From the NCBI GenBank assembly GCA_965224285.1, contig OZ245043.1:2170001-2234000 (forward strand): DNA of 64,000 nt, given 5' to 3'. Every line of letters starts with the position of its first letter. Positions within the stretch are counted from its first letter, which is position 1. Under the pieces are notes generated by a model that was not told the DNA's origin, searched no databases, and was given only the letters and a program-made list of their open reading frames with translations. This document shows positions 32,954 through 41,986 of this stretch, piece by piece. The stretch comes from JAJCYK01 sp965224285 (GTDB taxonomy: Bacteria > Bacteroidota > Bacteroidia > Cytophagales > Cyclobacteriaceae). The position numbers were made by a program, and so were the translations under genes.

Positions 32954-34879
32954 ATGTGCGGAAATAAAATCATTGTTGCATACTGTTTGCTTTTCCTAAG
33001 CCAACTTGCGTGGGGGCAATCGCCCAGTCCCTTGGGGAGGTTTGAAGTGGATTTTGTTCGGGGCTGCGCTCCATTAACCGTTACCGTTACCAACACATCA
33101 GGAGAGATCAATGACCAATATTTTTATGATACCGATACTTGTGATGCCAACTCCATCAAATACGATCCCGCTATCTGCAGCAGCATGGCCCCTACTAGCA
33201 GTACAACTTTTACTTATAATCAACCGGGTAGTTACTCTCTAGTCCAGGTATTGACCAATTTAGTTCCCCGTACTGATACCTTGATCATTGAAGTATTTGA
33301 GACCTTAACACCTCAATTTGAAGTTAAACTATGCAATAACTATGAGGTTGCCATAGACATCAATGACAGCTATTACCAGGAATTCCAGATCGATTATGGT
33401 GACGGTTCCCCTCCGACTTCCAATTTGACGCATGCCTATCCCCCGGGAACCGCCAGCTACCCCATAACCGTTTCGGGTTACTTTACCGGCGGCCCGGTAA
33501 ATTGTGGGGACAGCACCGCTACTATAACGCCCCAAAACATTCTCCCGACCCCCACCATCGATGAAATATCGGTTACCAACGCCAACCAGCTGATCGGTGA
33601 GGTCACCCTGCAATACACCCTGGATGCCAGTATTGATTATGTACTGGAGATGGCTACCAATGGATCTTCAGGCTATGTTGAAATGGGGCCTGTAAGTGGC
33701 AATAGTATGAGTTTGGGTAGTCTCAATACCATCAATAATTTTTATTGTTTCCGCTTAGTGGCGGTAGACCCATGTAACGGCTCGCGGGTTAACTCGACCC
33801 CTGTTTGTTCCATCTCCCTGGCAGCCATGGCCATGGATGGTCGAAACCAGTTAAATTGGAATACGGAAATAGTGAATTTTGACAACTTTGAACTAATCAA
33901 GAATGGCGGATTACTAGCACTTTTCAATACTCCAACTTTAATGATGGAGGATACCTTGGTGGCCTGTAATGTGGATTATTGTTACCAGGTTATAACTAAT
34001 TATACCAACGGTTCCAGAAGTCTCTCAGCCATCCAATGTGTTACCGGTATAAATACCCAACCGCCACCGGCCATAAACTCAATGACTGCTACGGTATCGG
34101 GCTCCAGTATACTGCTGGATTGGAACCTGGCCGCCAGCAGTAATTCCAGTGAATTTAGCCTCAGTCGCTCCATTAACCACCAGCCTTTTCAGGAGATTGC
34201 CACGGTAAATCAATCACAATTTACTGATCAGAACTTAAGGCCTCAAATAAATGAACATTGCTACATGGTAACCTATCAGGATCTTTGTGGTAATCAATCG
34301 GGTCCTGGCATAACTGCTTGTGCCATAAAACTGTTGGGCGAGAATATCAATAACATCAGCTTTCAGCTCACTTGGACAGCCTATCAGGGTTGGTCAAATG
34401 GTGTATCTCAGTATCAATTGGAACTATTGGATGCCAGTGGTGCACTAATCGGTTCACCTTTGGTTTTTGATCCCAATACTTTTACTTACTCCGATCCCAT
34501 TACCAATAATCGGCAGGTCACCCAGTATCGTATAGTCGCCATATCCAATGATATCATACCCTCGCGAAGTGAATCCAATATCGTAATTTCTGATCTTCCG
34601 CTTCAGGTGCATCTGCCCAATAGCTTTACCCCCAATAATGATGGCCTCAATGATATATTTCTTGCTAAAGGTTTATTTATTGAGGAATTTAGTATGGAAA
34701 TTTACAGCCGGTGGGGAGAGTTACTCTTCAGATCGGAACAGTTGGAGCAGGGTTGGGATGGTCGCTTTCGGGGGGTTTTGGTTCCCGAGGGGGCATATGT
34801 ATACCGTATTCTGGCCAGGGATCCACTGGGACGGTCAATTTCGAAGAATGGAGCGGTACATGTATTGATTAAAAAATAA
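32954..34879 (+). CDS. Large secreted protein with PKD-like and T9SS type B sorting domains
   Basis: 641 residues. A signal peptide (hydrophobic to about residue 20, then AWGQS) is followed by a PKD-like domain (FVRGCAPLTVTVTNTSG, about 33-120), several fibronectin-like/beta repeats and a C-terminal type B domain (about 555-641): LPNSFTPNNDGLNDIF, YSRWGELLF, QGWDGRFRG, VPEGAYVYRI. This is the CHU_C/gliding-motility-associated tail that routes proteins through the type IX secretion system to the cell surface. The role of the carried domains is unknown, most likely adhesive or structural. Confidence 0.9.
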   Translation: MCGNKIIVAYCLLFLSQLAWGQSPSPLGRFEVDFVRGCAPLTVTVTNTSGEINDQYFYDTDTCDANSIKYDPAICSSMAPTSSTTFTYNQPGSYSLVQVLTNLVPRTDTLIIEVFETLTPQFEVKLCNNYEVAIDINDSYYQEFQIDYGDGSPPTSNLTHAYPPGTASYPITVSGYFTGGPVNCGDSTATITPQNILPTPTIDEISVTNANQLIGEVTLQYTLDASIDYVLEMATNGSSGYVEMGPVSGNSMSLGSLNTINNFYCFRLVAVDPCNGSRVNSTPVCSISLAAMAMDGRNQLNWNTEIVNFDNFELIKNGGLLALFNTPTLMMEDTLVACNVDYCYQVITNYTNGSRSLSAIQCVTGINTQPPPAINSMTATVSGSSILLDWNLAASSNSSEFSLSRSINHQPFQEIATVNQSQFTDQNLRPQINEHCYMVTYQDLCGNQSGPGITACAIKLLGENINNISFQLTWTAYQGWSNGVSQYQLELLDASGALIGSPLVFDPNTFTYSDPITNNRQVTQYRIVAISNDIIPSRSESNIVISDLPLQVHLPNSFTPNNDGLNDIFLAKGLFIEEFSMEIYSRWGELLFRSEQLEQGWDGRFRGVLVPEGAYVYRILARDPLGRSISKNGAVHVLIKK

Positions 34880-34887
34880 CTGTATTT

Positions 34888-35226
34888 ATGTTTGATATGA
34901 TGAAAATAATGGGTCAGATAAAAGAGGCCCAGGGAAAAATAAAAGCGGCTCAAGAGAACCTGGTAAATATCACCGCCGAAGGGGAATCAGGAGCGGGCAT
35001 GGTTAAAGCGGTGATGAATGGCAAAAAGATATTGATAGACCTACAGGTAGATGAATCATTAAATGGGCCTCAGGATGCTGAGATGCGCAAGGACCTCATC
35101 ATCGCCGCAGTGAATAAAGCGTCAGAAGCGGTTGAAGAAAAGGCCAAACAAGCTATGAAGGAAAGCACTGAGGGTTTGTTGCCCAATATTCCCGGATTGG
35201 ACATCAGCAGTATTCTGAATGGATAG
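34888..35226 (+). CDS. YbaB/EbfC nucleoid-associated protein
   Basis: 112 residues. Starts MFDMMKIMGQIKEAQGKIKAAQENL, a coiled-coil helix, then GMVKAVMNGKKILIDLQVDESL and IAAVNKASEAVEEKAKQAM, the YbaB/EbfC pattern of a small dimeric DNA-binding protein. Genes of this kind often lie by recR or dnaX; here it follows a T9SS cargo gene and overlaps the next glycosyltransferase gene by 8 bases, which implies coupled translation. No separate promoter is clear. Confidence 0.92.
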   Translation: MFDMMKIMGQIKEAQGKIKAAQENLVNITAEGESGAGMVKAVMNGKKILIDLQVDESLNGPQDAEMRKDLIIAAVNKASEAVEEKAKQAMKESTEGLLPNIPGLDISSILNG

Positions 35227-36229
35227 CTACGCCGTCGTTATCCTGAACTACAACGGCATAGACCATCTCAAAAGATTCCTCCCATCGGTTTCAGCTCATT
35301 CCGGAATCGGTAAGATCGTGGTGGTGGACAATGGCTCCACCGATAATTCGATAGTCTATCTGGAACAAAACCACCCGGAGATCCAGACCATACCATTGGA
35401 AGCTAATTTCGGCTTTAGCGGGGGCTACAACCGGGGTTTGCAACAAGTTGACGCAGATGTCTACTTTCTGATAAACTCCGACCTGGAAGTCACTCCTGAC
35501 TGGACCACCCCCATGCTGCAATACTTGCAAGCACATCCAAAGGTGGGTATTTGTCAGCCTAAAATACGCTCGATGCTACAAAAAAATCAGTTTGATTATG
35601 CCGGGGCAGCAGGTGGCTATTTAGATATATTGGGCTATCCTTTCTGCAGAGGGAGGATTTTTAATCAAATAGAGGAGGATCGAGGTCAATATGATGATAA
35701 TCGGAAAATTTTTTGGGCTGGAGGCGCCTGCTTGGCCATTCGGTCCCATTTATTCCATCAACTGGGAGGGTTCGATCGGGATTTTTTTGCGCATATGGAG
35801 GAAATCGACCTATGTTGGCGCTGTCAATTACTGGGCTGGGATATCGCATATATAGGCAGCAGCACGGTATTTCACCTGGGAGGAGGAACTCTATCCAACA
35901 CCAATACCCGCAAAACCTATCTCAACTTCAGGAATGCCCTGTCCTTGCTAGTGAAAAACTCAGCTATTGGCGATTTATGCTGGAAATTACCGCTGAGGCT
36001 CATACTTGATGGATTTGCCGCGATGCGTTTTTTGCTAACGGGGTCTTTAGGCCACTTTCTGGCGGTAATACAGGCAGACATGGCTTTCTTTTTCAGGATA
36101 CCTCATACCTGGAGCAAAAGAGCTCACCAAAACAATCTGGGCTCCATCCAATTATATAATAAGAGTGTAGTGTGGGAGCACTTTGTAAGAGGAAAAAAAA
36201 CATTTGGGGAGATAGACTCCGAAACTTAG
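35219..36229 (+). CDS. GT2-family glycosyltransferase (rhamnosyltransferase-like)
   Basis: 336 residues. GT-A fold signs: VILNYNGIDHLKRFLPSV (residues 6-23), VVDNGSTDNS (35-44), the metal-binding NSD (about 85-87) in FLINSDLEV, and GGFDRDFFAHMEEIDLCWR, which is the acceptor/catalytic helix of the WecB-like rhamnosyl GT2 group. A C-terminal hydrophobic stretch (about 255-290) suggests membrane contact. It likely adds a sugar to a surface glycan. It overlaps ybaB by 8 bases and the convergent PspC gene by 4 bases at the 3' end. Confidence 0.88.
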   Translation: MDSYAVVILNYNGIDHLKRFLPSVSAHSGIGKIVVVDNGSTDNSIVYLEQNHPEIQTIPLEANFGFSGGYNRGLQQVDADVYFLINSDLEVTPDWTTPMLQYLQAHPKVGICQPKIRSMLQKNQFDYAGAAGGYLDILGYPFCRGRIFNQIEEDRGQYDDNRKIFWAGGACLAIRSHLFHQLGGFDRDFFAHMEEIDLCWRCQLLGWDIAYIGSSTVFHLGGGTLSNTNTRKTYLNFRNALSLLVKNSAIGDLCWKLPLRLILDGFAAMRFLLTGSLGHFLAVIQADMAFFFRIPHTWSKRAHQNNLGSIQLYNKSVVWEHFVRGKKTFGEIDSET

Positions 36230-36441
36230 TACCAGATGGTATTATAACGTCTACGCAAATGTTTGCGGAAATTCATAATAAAAGCCAGTCCCAAGTACAA
36301 TATTAAAGGGGATCCAAAGGTTAAAAAGGAAGAATAAATAAAAAATATTCGTATACTTGAAGTAGGTATTCGAAGCTTCTCTCCAAGTTTAGTGCAAACT
36401 CCGAAAGCCTGAGACTCAAAGAATTGCTGAATTTTTTTCAT
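36226..36441 (-). CDS. PspC-domain small membrane protein
   Basis: 71 residues from the ATG at 36441; the frame extends to 36492, but that part covers a -7 box. The sequence AFGVCTKLGEKLRIPTSSIRIFFIYSSFLTFGSPLILYLGLAFIM is the PspC domain: G-V-C/S-x-x-L-G, then I-P...R-I/L-F-F, then a transmembrane helix. It is the short stand-alone form found in Bacteroidota, thought to sense membrane stress. It has a perfect -7 box and a matching CAA at -33, and is divergent from the OmpA/TPR gene. Confidence 0.85.
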   Translation of the reverse strand: MKKIQQFFESQAFGVCTKLGEKLRIPTSSIRIFFIYSSFLTFGSPLILYLGLAFIMNFRKHLRRRYNTIWY

Positions 36442-36460
36442 AATAAAGTACACTTTTATA

Positions 36461-36492
36461 CAAATATAATTATCAGCAGAGGCTAATAACAA
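36461..36492 (-). promoter_or_regulatory. PspC gene promoter (minus strand)
   Basis: On the minus strand: TTG (CAA at 36490-36492), 21 bases, TATATTTG (CAAATATA at 36461-36468), 20 bases, ATG at 36441. Full TTG-N21-TAnnTTTG. Confidence 0.6.
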
Positions 36493-36521
36493 GCAACAAA
36501 TTCAATTTTTTGTGGCATAAA

Positions 36522-36552
36522 TTGCAATAGTAAGAAGATAACGATAATTTTG
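36522..36552 (+). promoter_or_regulatory. Promoter of the OmpA/TPR lipoprotein gene
   Basis: TTG (36522-36524), 20 bases, TAATTTTG (36545-36552), 33 bases before the ATG at 36586. The TTG at the end of the -7 box starts a longer frame, which is rejected. Confidence 0.65.
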
Positions 36553-36585
36553 GCTAACAATAGATCTATAATAAATTTTTTTATC

Positions 36586-38367
36586 ATGACTCAGAAAGGA
36601 AACACTATTTACGCAGTTCTTATCACGGGAACGCTGATTTTTTCCGGGTGCGCGCTTAACCAGATGGTTAAGATGAGCCAGGAACAAGAACTGACTGTGG
36701 CCCCTTCACCCTTGGAATTGCATGGAAATACTGTGGATTTTGACATGTCCGCAAAAATCCCAGTTAAAATGCTCAAAAAGGGGAAAGTATATACCGTAAA
36801 GACATTTTACGAATACGGGGACCAAGAGTACGAATTTGATGGTATTGACTTTAGCAGGGAACAATTCCCTAACTACGATACCGAACAACCTTCTAAATCT
36901 GCGGAATTCTCTATGCCTTACGAAGAGGCTATGAAGACCGGGAGCCTCACGGTGGCCGGTGTAGCCTCAGACCCAAAAAGTGGCAAAGAGAAAGTTTCAG
37001 AGAGAATGGAAGTAGCTCGTGGAGTTATAACTACTTCGCAGCTTTACAAGCCGGTTGCCTATGCAGCCTATGCTCCTCACGGTTACAATAACCAAGAGGA
37101 ACTGATCCCAACTAATGTAGAATTCTACTTTTTACAGGGAAGCTCTGTATTGAGAAGTTCAGAGAGAAGAAGTGACAGAGGTCAGCAATTTGATGCCTTT
37201 ATCGCGGAGAAGAATGTCACCAGAACTGTCACCATTACCGGAACTCACTCTCCTGAAGGGGCGGAGCGCATTAATTCAAGCTTATCGCAAAATCGTGCCG
37301 AAGCCATTCAGGAATTCTATGATCGTCAGATGAGGCGCTATGACTACGAAGGCATGGCCGATTCTATTAATTTTATTCTAAAACCAGTAATCGAAGACTG
37401 GGAAGAGTTTAAGGAGATGCTGGCTGATTACGATGGTATTTCTGATGAACAAAAGACGGAAATGCGCAATATCATTGACGGATCAGGAAGCTTTGAAGAA
37501 AAAGAGGACGCCCTTCATAAGGTCGACGGTTATCGTCAGGTATTCCGAGATATTTATCCACAATTGAGGACTGCCAAGACCGAAGTGTTGACAGTAAAAG
37601 AAAAGAAAACAGATTCTGAAATTTCTGTGCTGGCCAAGCAAATAGCAGGTGGTTCAGTTTCTGCCGATACTCTTTCAGATGAGGAGCTAGGTTATGCTGC
37701 CACACTGACTCCTTCACTGGATGAAAAAGAGAGCATTTACATGGCTGCTACCAAAAAGAATGATAGCTGGGGATCCCACAACAATCTGGGCGCCGTTTAT
37801 CTGGAAAAAGCCATGAAATCAGATGATACGGAAATGATGGAAAAGGCTGTCACCCAATTTGAATTGGCCAACAGAAAACAGGAAAATGCTCAAGCCTATA
37901 CCAACTTGGCTTCTATTTACCTGGTTCAGGGTAATGTGGACAAAGCCGCTGAGGCCATTGATAAAGCTTTATCCCTGAATCCTTCTAATGAGATGACTGC
38001 AGAGTTGAATGGAGTAAAAGGCCTGGTAGAACTTCGTCAAGGAGACTACACTGCGTCCATCAGTTCCCTTTCAAGCTCTAAGGAGAGCCCCGAAAATCTT
38101 TATAATAAAGGTTTAGCACAGTTGTTAAACAAGGATTATCAAAATGCGCTTTCCACTTTTGAGGAAGCCATTCAAAATGATAACAATGATGCCCATGCTC
38201 ATTATGCCGCAGCTATTGCCTCCGCTCGACTTGGTAATGGAAGCAACGCTATTGAACACTTGGGCCATGCCGTTCAGGCAGATGCGGGTCTTAAAGAACA
38301 AGCCGCCGGTGATTTGGAGTTCCTCACCATTAAGAGTGACCCCGAATTTATCAATGCCCTGAAATAA
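36586..38367 (+). CDS. Outer-membrane lipoprotein with OmpA-like and TPR domains
   Basis: 593 residues from the ATG at 36586. The signal peptide ends in IFSGC (lipobox). About residues 170-260 are OmpA-like (NVEFYFLQGSSVLRSSERRSDRGQ, ITGTHSPEGAERINSSLSQNRAEAI), with the G-x-H-S-P-x-G motif taking the place of GHTD. The C-terminal third is a series of TPR helices (from about 400: NDSWGSHNNLGAVYLEKAM, then ANRKQENAQAYTNLASIYLVQGNVDKAAEAIDKAL and further repeats). It is most like the PorE/OmpA-type anchors or scaffold lipoproteins of gliding bacteria. A terminator follows. Confidence 0.82.
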   Translation: MTQKGNTIYAVLITGTLIFSGCALNQMVKMSQEQELTVAPSPLELHGNTVDFDMSAKIPVKMLKKGKVYTVKTFYEYGDQEYEFDGIDFSREQFPNYDTEQPSKSAEFSMPYEEAMKTGSLTVAGVASDPKSGKEKVSERMEVARGVITTSQLYKPVAYAAYAPHGYNNQEELIPTNVEFYFLQGSSVLRSSERRSDRGQQFDAFIAEKNVTRTVTITGTHSPEGAERINSSLSQNRAEAIQEFYDRQMRRYDYEGMADSINFILKPVIEDWEEFKEMLADYDGISDEQKTEMRNIIDGSGSFEEKEDALHKVDGYRQVFRDIYPQLRTAKTEVLTVKEKKTDSEISVLAKQIAGGSVSADTLSDEELGYAATLTPSLDEKESIYMAATKKNDSWGSHNNLGAVYLEKAMKSDDTEMMEKAVTQFELANRKQENAQAYTNLASIYLVQGNVDKAAEAIDKALSLNPSNEMTAELNGVKGLVELRQGDYTASISSLSSSKESPENLYNKGLAQLLNKDYQNALSTFEEAIQNDNNDAHAHYAAAIASARLGNGSNAIEHLGHAVQADAGLKEQAAGDLEFLTIKSDPEFINALK

Positions 38368-38386
38368 CAGCTTTAAAACATATGGA

Positions 38387-38417
38387 AGCCCTGTAGTTTA
38401 ACTGCAGGGCTTTTTTT
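38387..38417 (+). terminator. Intrinsic terminator after the OmpA/TPR gene
   Basis: Stem AGCCCTGTAG / CTGCAGGGCT (10 pairs, one G-U), short loop TTTAA, then TTTTTTG. One of the clearest terminators in the window. Confidence 0.85.
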
Positions 38418-38489
38418 GTTGTTTACCTCCATATTGGTTTTATTGAGTTTGAATTCCTAATTTTAAAAAATGATTACAATGAAATATCT

Positions 38490-39467
38490 ATGAGGGAAAT
38501 TCAATTCAGAGAAGCTTTACTTGAGGCCATGTCCGAGGAGATGCGGCGTGACGAGGACATATTCTTGATGGGCGAAGAAGTCGCCGAATACAATGGTGCC
38601 TATAAAGTTAGCCAGGGAATGCTGGATGAATTTGGCGCCGAGAGGGTAGTAGATACCCCTATATCTGAATTGGGATTTGCCGGATTGGGAATAGGCGCTG
38701 CCATGAACGGACTGCGACCGATCATAGAATTTATGACTTTCAACTTTTCATTAGTGGCCATCGATCAAATTATAAATGGTGCTGCCAAGATGATGTCAAT
38801 GTCAGGAGGACAGTTCCCGGTGCCCATTGTATTTCGAGGACCCACAGGCAATGCGGGGATGCTTTCTTCACAACATTCACAAAACTTTGAAGGCTGGTAT
38901 GCCAATTGCCCGGGATTGAAAGTGGTGGTACCTTCCAATCCTTACGATGCTAAAGGACTTCTAAAAACCAGTATCCGGGATGACGATCCGGTTATCTTTA
39001 TGGAATCTGAACTGATGTATGGAGACAAAGGCCAGGTTCCAGAAAACGAATATCTAATCCCTATAGGTGAGGCAAAGATTGTCAAAGAAGGCAATGATGT
39101 TACCTTGGTTTCTTTTGGTAAAATGATGAAACTGGCCACAGAGGCTGCCCAGGCCCTTTCCAAGGAGGACGTCTCCGTAGAAGTGATTGATTTGCGTACT
39201 GTAAGGCCTATTGACTTTCAGAAAGTAGTGGATTCGGTAAAGAAAACTAATCGACTGGTAATCGTGGAAGAGACCTGGCCATTAGGATCGATTACCACCG
39301 AAATTGCCTATCATATACAGCAACACGCCTTTGACTACCTGGACGCACCGGTAACCAGGGTAAGCAGTATGGATGTGCCGCTCCCCTACGCCCCAACATT
39401 AATAGAGGCAATTTTACCCAGCGTAGAACGTACCGTCGAAGCTATTAATTCGGTAATGTATCGCTAG
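38490..39467 (+). CDS. pdhB: Pyruvate dehydrogenase E1 component, beta subunit
   Basis: 325 residues. Opens MREIQFREALLEAMSEEMRRDEDIFLMGEEVAEYNGAYKVSQG, the E1-beta N-terminus, then GFAGLGIGAAMNGLRPIIEFMTF, the RGPTGNAGMLSSQHSQNFEGWY thiamine-domain segment, and a transketolase C-terminal domain (about 200-325). With the alpha subunit (not in this window) it decarboxylates pyruvate for acetyl-CoA. It is preceded by a terminator and shares a CTAG stop-codon junction with the convergent ffh gene (4-base overlap). The alternative branched-chain 2-oxoacid E1-beta cannot be ruled out fully, but the sequence is pyruvate-like. Confidence 0.92.
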   Translation: MREIQFREALLEAMSEEMRRDEDIFLMGEEVAEYNGAYKVSQGMLDEFGAERVVDTPISELGFAGLGIGAAMNGLRPIIEFMTFNFSLVAIDQIINGAAKMMSMSGGQFPVPIVFRGPTGNAGMLSSQHSQNFEGWYANCPGLKVVVPSNPYDAKGLLKTSIRDDDPVIFMESELMYGDKGQVPENEYLIPIGEAKIVKEGNDVTLVSFGKMMKLATEAAQALSKEDVSVEVIDLRTVRPIDFQKVVDSVKKTNRLVIVEETWPLGSITTEIAYHIQQHAFDYLDAPVTRVSSMDVPLPYAPTLIEAILPSVERTVEAINSVMYR

Positions 39468-40789
39468 CCAAAAGGATTCAGGTTAGGGATACCTTTGCGG
39501 GCTCCCCCTTGATTCATGGCCCGCATCATTTTACGCATTCCATTAAACTGCTTCAGCAGATTGTTTATTTCCTGTACTGTAGTGCCGCTTCCTCTGGCTA
39601 TTCTCTTTTTTCTGCTGCCGTTCAACAATTGAGGATTAGCCCTTTCTTCAGGTGTCATACTGCGTATTATAGCTTCAATAGGCTTAAAACTGTCATCGTC
39701 AAGGTCCACATCCTTAATTGCTTTACCCATGCCCGGTATCATTCCTACTAGATCTTTTATATTACCCATTTTCTTTATCTGCTGTAGCTGATTTAGAAAA
39801 TCTTCAAAGTCGAACTGGTTCTTGCGGAATTTTTTCTGCAGCCTCTTGGCCTCCTCTTCATCAAAAACTTCCTGGGCCTTTTCTACTAAAGATACCACAT
39901 CTCCCATCCCCAGTATTCGCTGGGCCATACGATCGGGATGAAAGATATCAATGGCATCCATTTTTTCACCGGTGCTGATAAATTTAATGGGTTTCTCTAC
40001 CACTGCCCGGATTGATAACGCCGCTCCACCCCTGGTATCTCCATCTAATTTGGTGAGCACAACCCCATCAAAATCCAGTCTTTGGTCAAAAGTCTTAGCG
40101 GTATTAACTGCATCCTGCCCGGTCATTGAATCCACCACAAATAAAGTCTCTGACGGTTGCAATTGCTGCTTTAGCCCCGCAATCTCCTGCATCATCTTTT
40201 CATCAACCGCCAATCTACCCGCGGTATCAACGATCATTACTTTATGTCCATTTAGCTTGGCATATTGCAAAGCACTCTTAGCAATTTGTGCGGGGTCCTT
40301 GATTTCAGGCTGGGCAAATACCTCCACTCCGATCTGCTCACCCAGTACCTTTAACTGGTCAATAGCTGCCGGCCGGTACACATCACAGGCAACCAATAAA
40401 ACTTGGCGCCCCTGTTTTTTAAGGTAACTGGCGAGTTTTCCCGAGAAAGTGGTCTTACCTGATCCCTGTAGCCCCGATATCAGGATCACTGCCGGATCAC
40501 CCTGAATTTGAATGTCCGTTTTTTCGCCTCCCATGAGCAGGGTCAGCTCTTCGCTTACTATCTTAGTAAGCAATTGTCCCGGTGAAACTGCAATTAGAAC
40601 CTCACGTCCTAAGGCTTTTTCCCTGATGGAATCCGTAACAGTCTTGGCTACCTTGTAATTGACATCCGCGTCAACCAAGGCCCTGCGTATCTCTTTGACG
40701 GTAGCAGCTACATTGATCTCCGTAATCCTTCCCTGCCCCTTCAAATTCCGGAAGGCTTGATCTAACTTTATGCTTAGGTTGTCAAACAT
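39464..40789 (-). CDS. ffh: Signal recognition particle protein Ffh
   Basis: 441 residues. N domain (about 1-85), G domain with GLQGSGKTTFSGKLA (P-loop), DTAGRLAVDEKM (G3), TKLDGDTRGGAALS (G4/G5 region), and an M domain (about 300-441) rich in Met with GARKGIPNLNPFG at the C-terminus. It binds signal sequences and SRP RNA and, with FtsY, delivers membrane proteins to the translocon. A -7 box (TATTTTTG) 18 bases upstream may be its promoter. The ends of pdhB and ffh overlap by 4 bases. Confidence 0.97.
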   Translation of the reverse strand: MFDNLSIKLDQAFRNLKGQGRITEINVAATVKEIRRALVDADVNYKVAKTVTDSIREKALGREVLIAVSPGQLLTKIVSEELTLLMGGEKTDIQIQGDPAVILISGLQGSGKTTFSGKLASYLKKQGRQVLLVACDVYRPAAIDQLKVLGEQIGVEVFAQPEIKDPAQIAKSALQYAKLNGHKVMIVDTAGRLAVDEKMMQEIAGLKQQLQPSETLFVVDSMTGQDAVNTAKTFDQRLDFDGVVLTKLDGDTRGGAALSIRAVVEKPIKFISTGEKMDAIDIFHPDRMAQRILGMGDVVSLVEKAQEVFDEEEAKRLQKKFRKNQFDFEDFLNQLQQIKKMGNIKDLVGMIPGMGKAIKDVDLDDDSFKPIEAIIRSMTPEERANPQLLNGSRKKRIARGSGTTVQEINNLLKQFNGMRKMMRAMNQGGARKGIPNLNPFG

Positions 40790-40806
40790 ATTTCGTTTCT
40801 TTACCT

Positions 40807-40814
40807 CAAAAATA
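40807..40814 (-). promoter_or_regulatory. Candidate -7 box of ffh (TATTTTTG)
   Basis: CAAAAATA on the plus strand, a perfect TAnnTTTG on the minus strand, 17 bases before the ffh ATG at 40789. No -33 CAA at normal spacing. Confidence 0.4.
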
Positions 40815-40871
40815 ACTAAAATTTATCCAGGGGGCTACGCCTATCATTTAAGATATACAATTACCTGATCA

Positions 40872-41870
40872 TTGATACCTCGATTTTCCGCCATAATTCC
40901 AGTTTATAATCGGCCCGAAGAAATTGATGAATTGCTTCAAAGCCTCACTGAGCAAGAAGCCGGGAATTTCGAGGTACTCATTATCGAGGATGGCTCAACA
41001 ATACCTTGCAAAGAGGTAGTGGAACGCTATCAATCCCGGATGCCCATCCGATATTTTGAAAAGCCCAACACCGGGCCCGGTGATAGTCGAAATTTTGGCA
41101 TGGCTGAGTCGAATTCCAATTATTTTGTAATCTTTGATTCCGACTGCATAATCCCGCAAAAGTACTTCAAGCACCTGGACCGTTGCCTCAAGGACCAATG
41201 GTTTGATGCCTTTGGTGGGCCCGATAAGGCTCATGAAAGCTTCACCCCCATTCAAAAAGCTATAAACTTTGCCATGACTTCCCCCCTGACCACCGGTGGC
41301 ATTCGGGGCCGGGCTAAACAAGTGGATAAATTTCAGCCCAGAAGCTTTAATATGGGTCTTAGCAGAGAAGTATATGAAACAGTGGGAGGGTTTAGCTCTT
41401 TACATCCTGGTGAGGATCCCGATCTAAGCTACCGCATTCAAGCTGCCGGATTCAAAACTGGATTGATCCCCCAAGCCTTTGTGTATCACAAAAGGCGTAT
41501 TGATTTTAGCAAATTTTGGAATCAGGTATATAAATTCGGCCTGGCCCGTACCATATTAATGAAGTGGCATCCAAAATCGAACAAATGGATTTATGCCCTG
41601 CCCAGCCTGGGGTTACTATGTGGCATCATGCTATTCCTGATTGGTTTTTGGATAAAATTGACTTGGATAGCTCTCTTGATGGGCTTATTACTGATAACTA
41701 CTACGGCTTTGATCAGTACTGGCAGTTTAATGATCTCCATTCTAGCCACCTGGGCTTCGGCCGTGCAAATCGCGGCCTACGGTTGGGGCTTCATCAAGGG
41801 ATTTTGGCACCTCCATATACTAAGCAAGGACCCTCATGACCAATTCCCTGAAATGTTCTTCCAGCAGTAA
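40872..41870 (+). CDS. GT2-family glycosyltransferase with C-terminal membrane segments
   Basis: 332 residues. A TTG start at 40872 (MIPRFSAIIPVYNRPEEID) fits the family N-terminus and there is no ATG nearby upstream. GT-A marks: IIPVYNRP, VLIIEDGST (about 36-44), FDSDC (about 93-97, the D-x-D), and PGEDPDLSYRIQ (about 177-188). Two hydrophobic segments near the C-terminus (about 235-295). It probably adds sugars at the membrane for the adjoining glycan locus, although it has a separate start 116 bases before the YfhO gene and might be transcribed alone. Confidence 0.85.
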   Translation: MIPRFSAIIPVYNRPEEIDELLQSLTEQEAGNFEVLIIEDGSTIPCKEVVERYQSRMPIRYFEKPNTGPGDSRNFGMAESNSNYFVIFDSDCIIPQKYFKHLDRCLKDQWFDAFGGPDKAHESFTPIQKAINFAMTSPLTTGGIRGRAKQVDKFQPRSFNMGLSREVYETVGGFSSLHPGEDPDLSYRIQAAGFKTGLIPQAFVYHKRRIDFSKFWNQVYKFGLARTILMKWHPKSNKWIYALPSLGLLCGIMLFLIGFWIKLTWIALLMGLLLITTTALISTGSLMISILATWASAVQIAAYGWGFIKGFWHLHILSKDPHDQFPEMFFQQ

Positions 41871-41928
41871 ATGTTTTATGCCCTTTGAGTACCCGTAGCA
41901 TAAGATAATGAAGATTAAGATAATCATG

Positions 41929-41936
41929 TAACTTTG
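41929..41936 (+). promoter_or_regulatory. -7 box (TAACTTTG) of the glycan operon
   Basis: A perfect TAnnTTTG, 50 bases before the YfhO-type gene ATG at 41987; the intergenic region has no clear -33 TTG. All following genes to 52960 lie close behind in the same direction. Confidence 0.45.
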
Positions 41937-41986
41937 GTGAGCCTGTTGGTTAAACAATACCTGACAAAAAATTCAATCGGATTGGC

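Noticed and set aside
34887..34894. TATGTTTG, a perfect match to TAnnTTTG, over the ybaB start
   Set aside because: It would start transcription inside ybaB, after the ATG at 34888 that gives the family N-terminus MFD; probably a chance match within coding sequence.
39951..40427. A 158-codon open frame on the plus strand opposite ffh
   Set aside because: Antisense to the conserved GTPase domain of Ffh; no domain, signal or promoter of its own.
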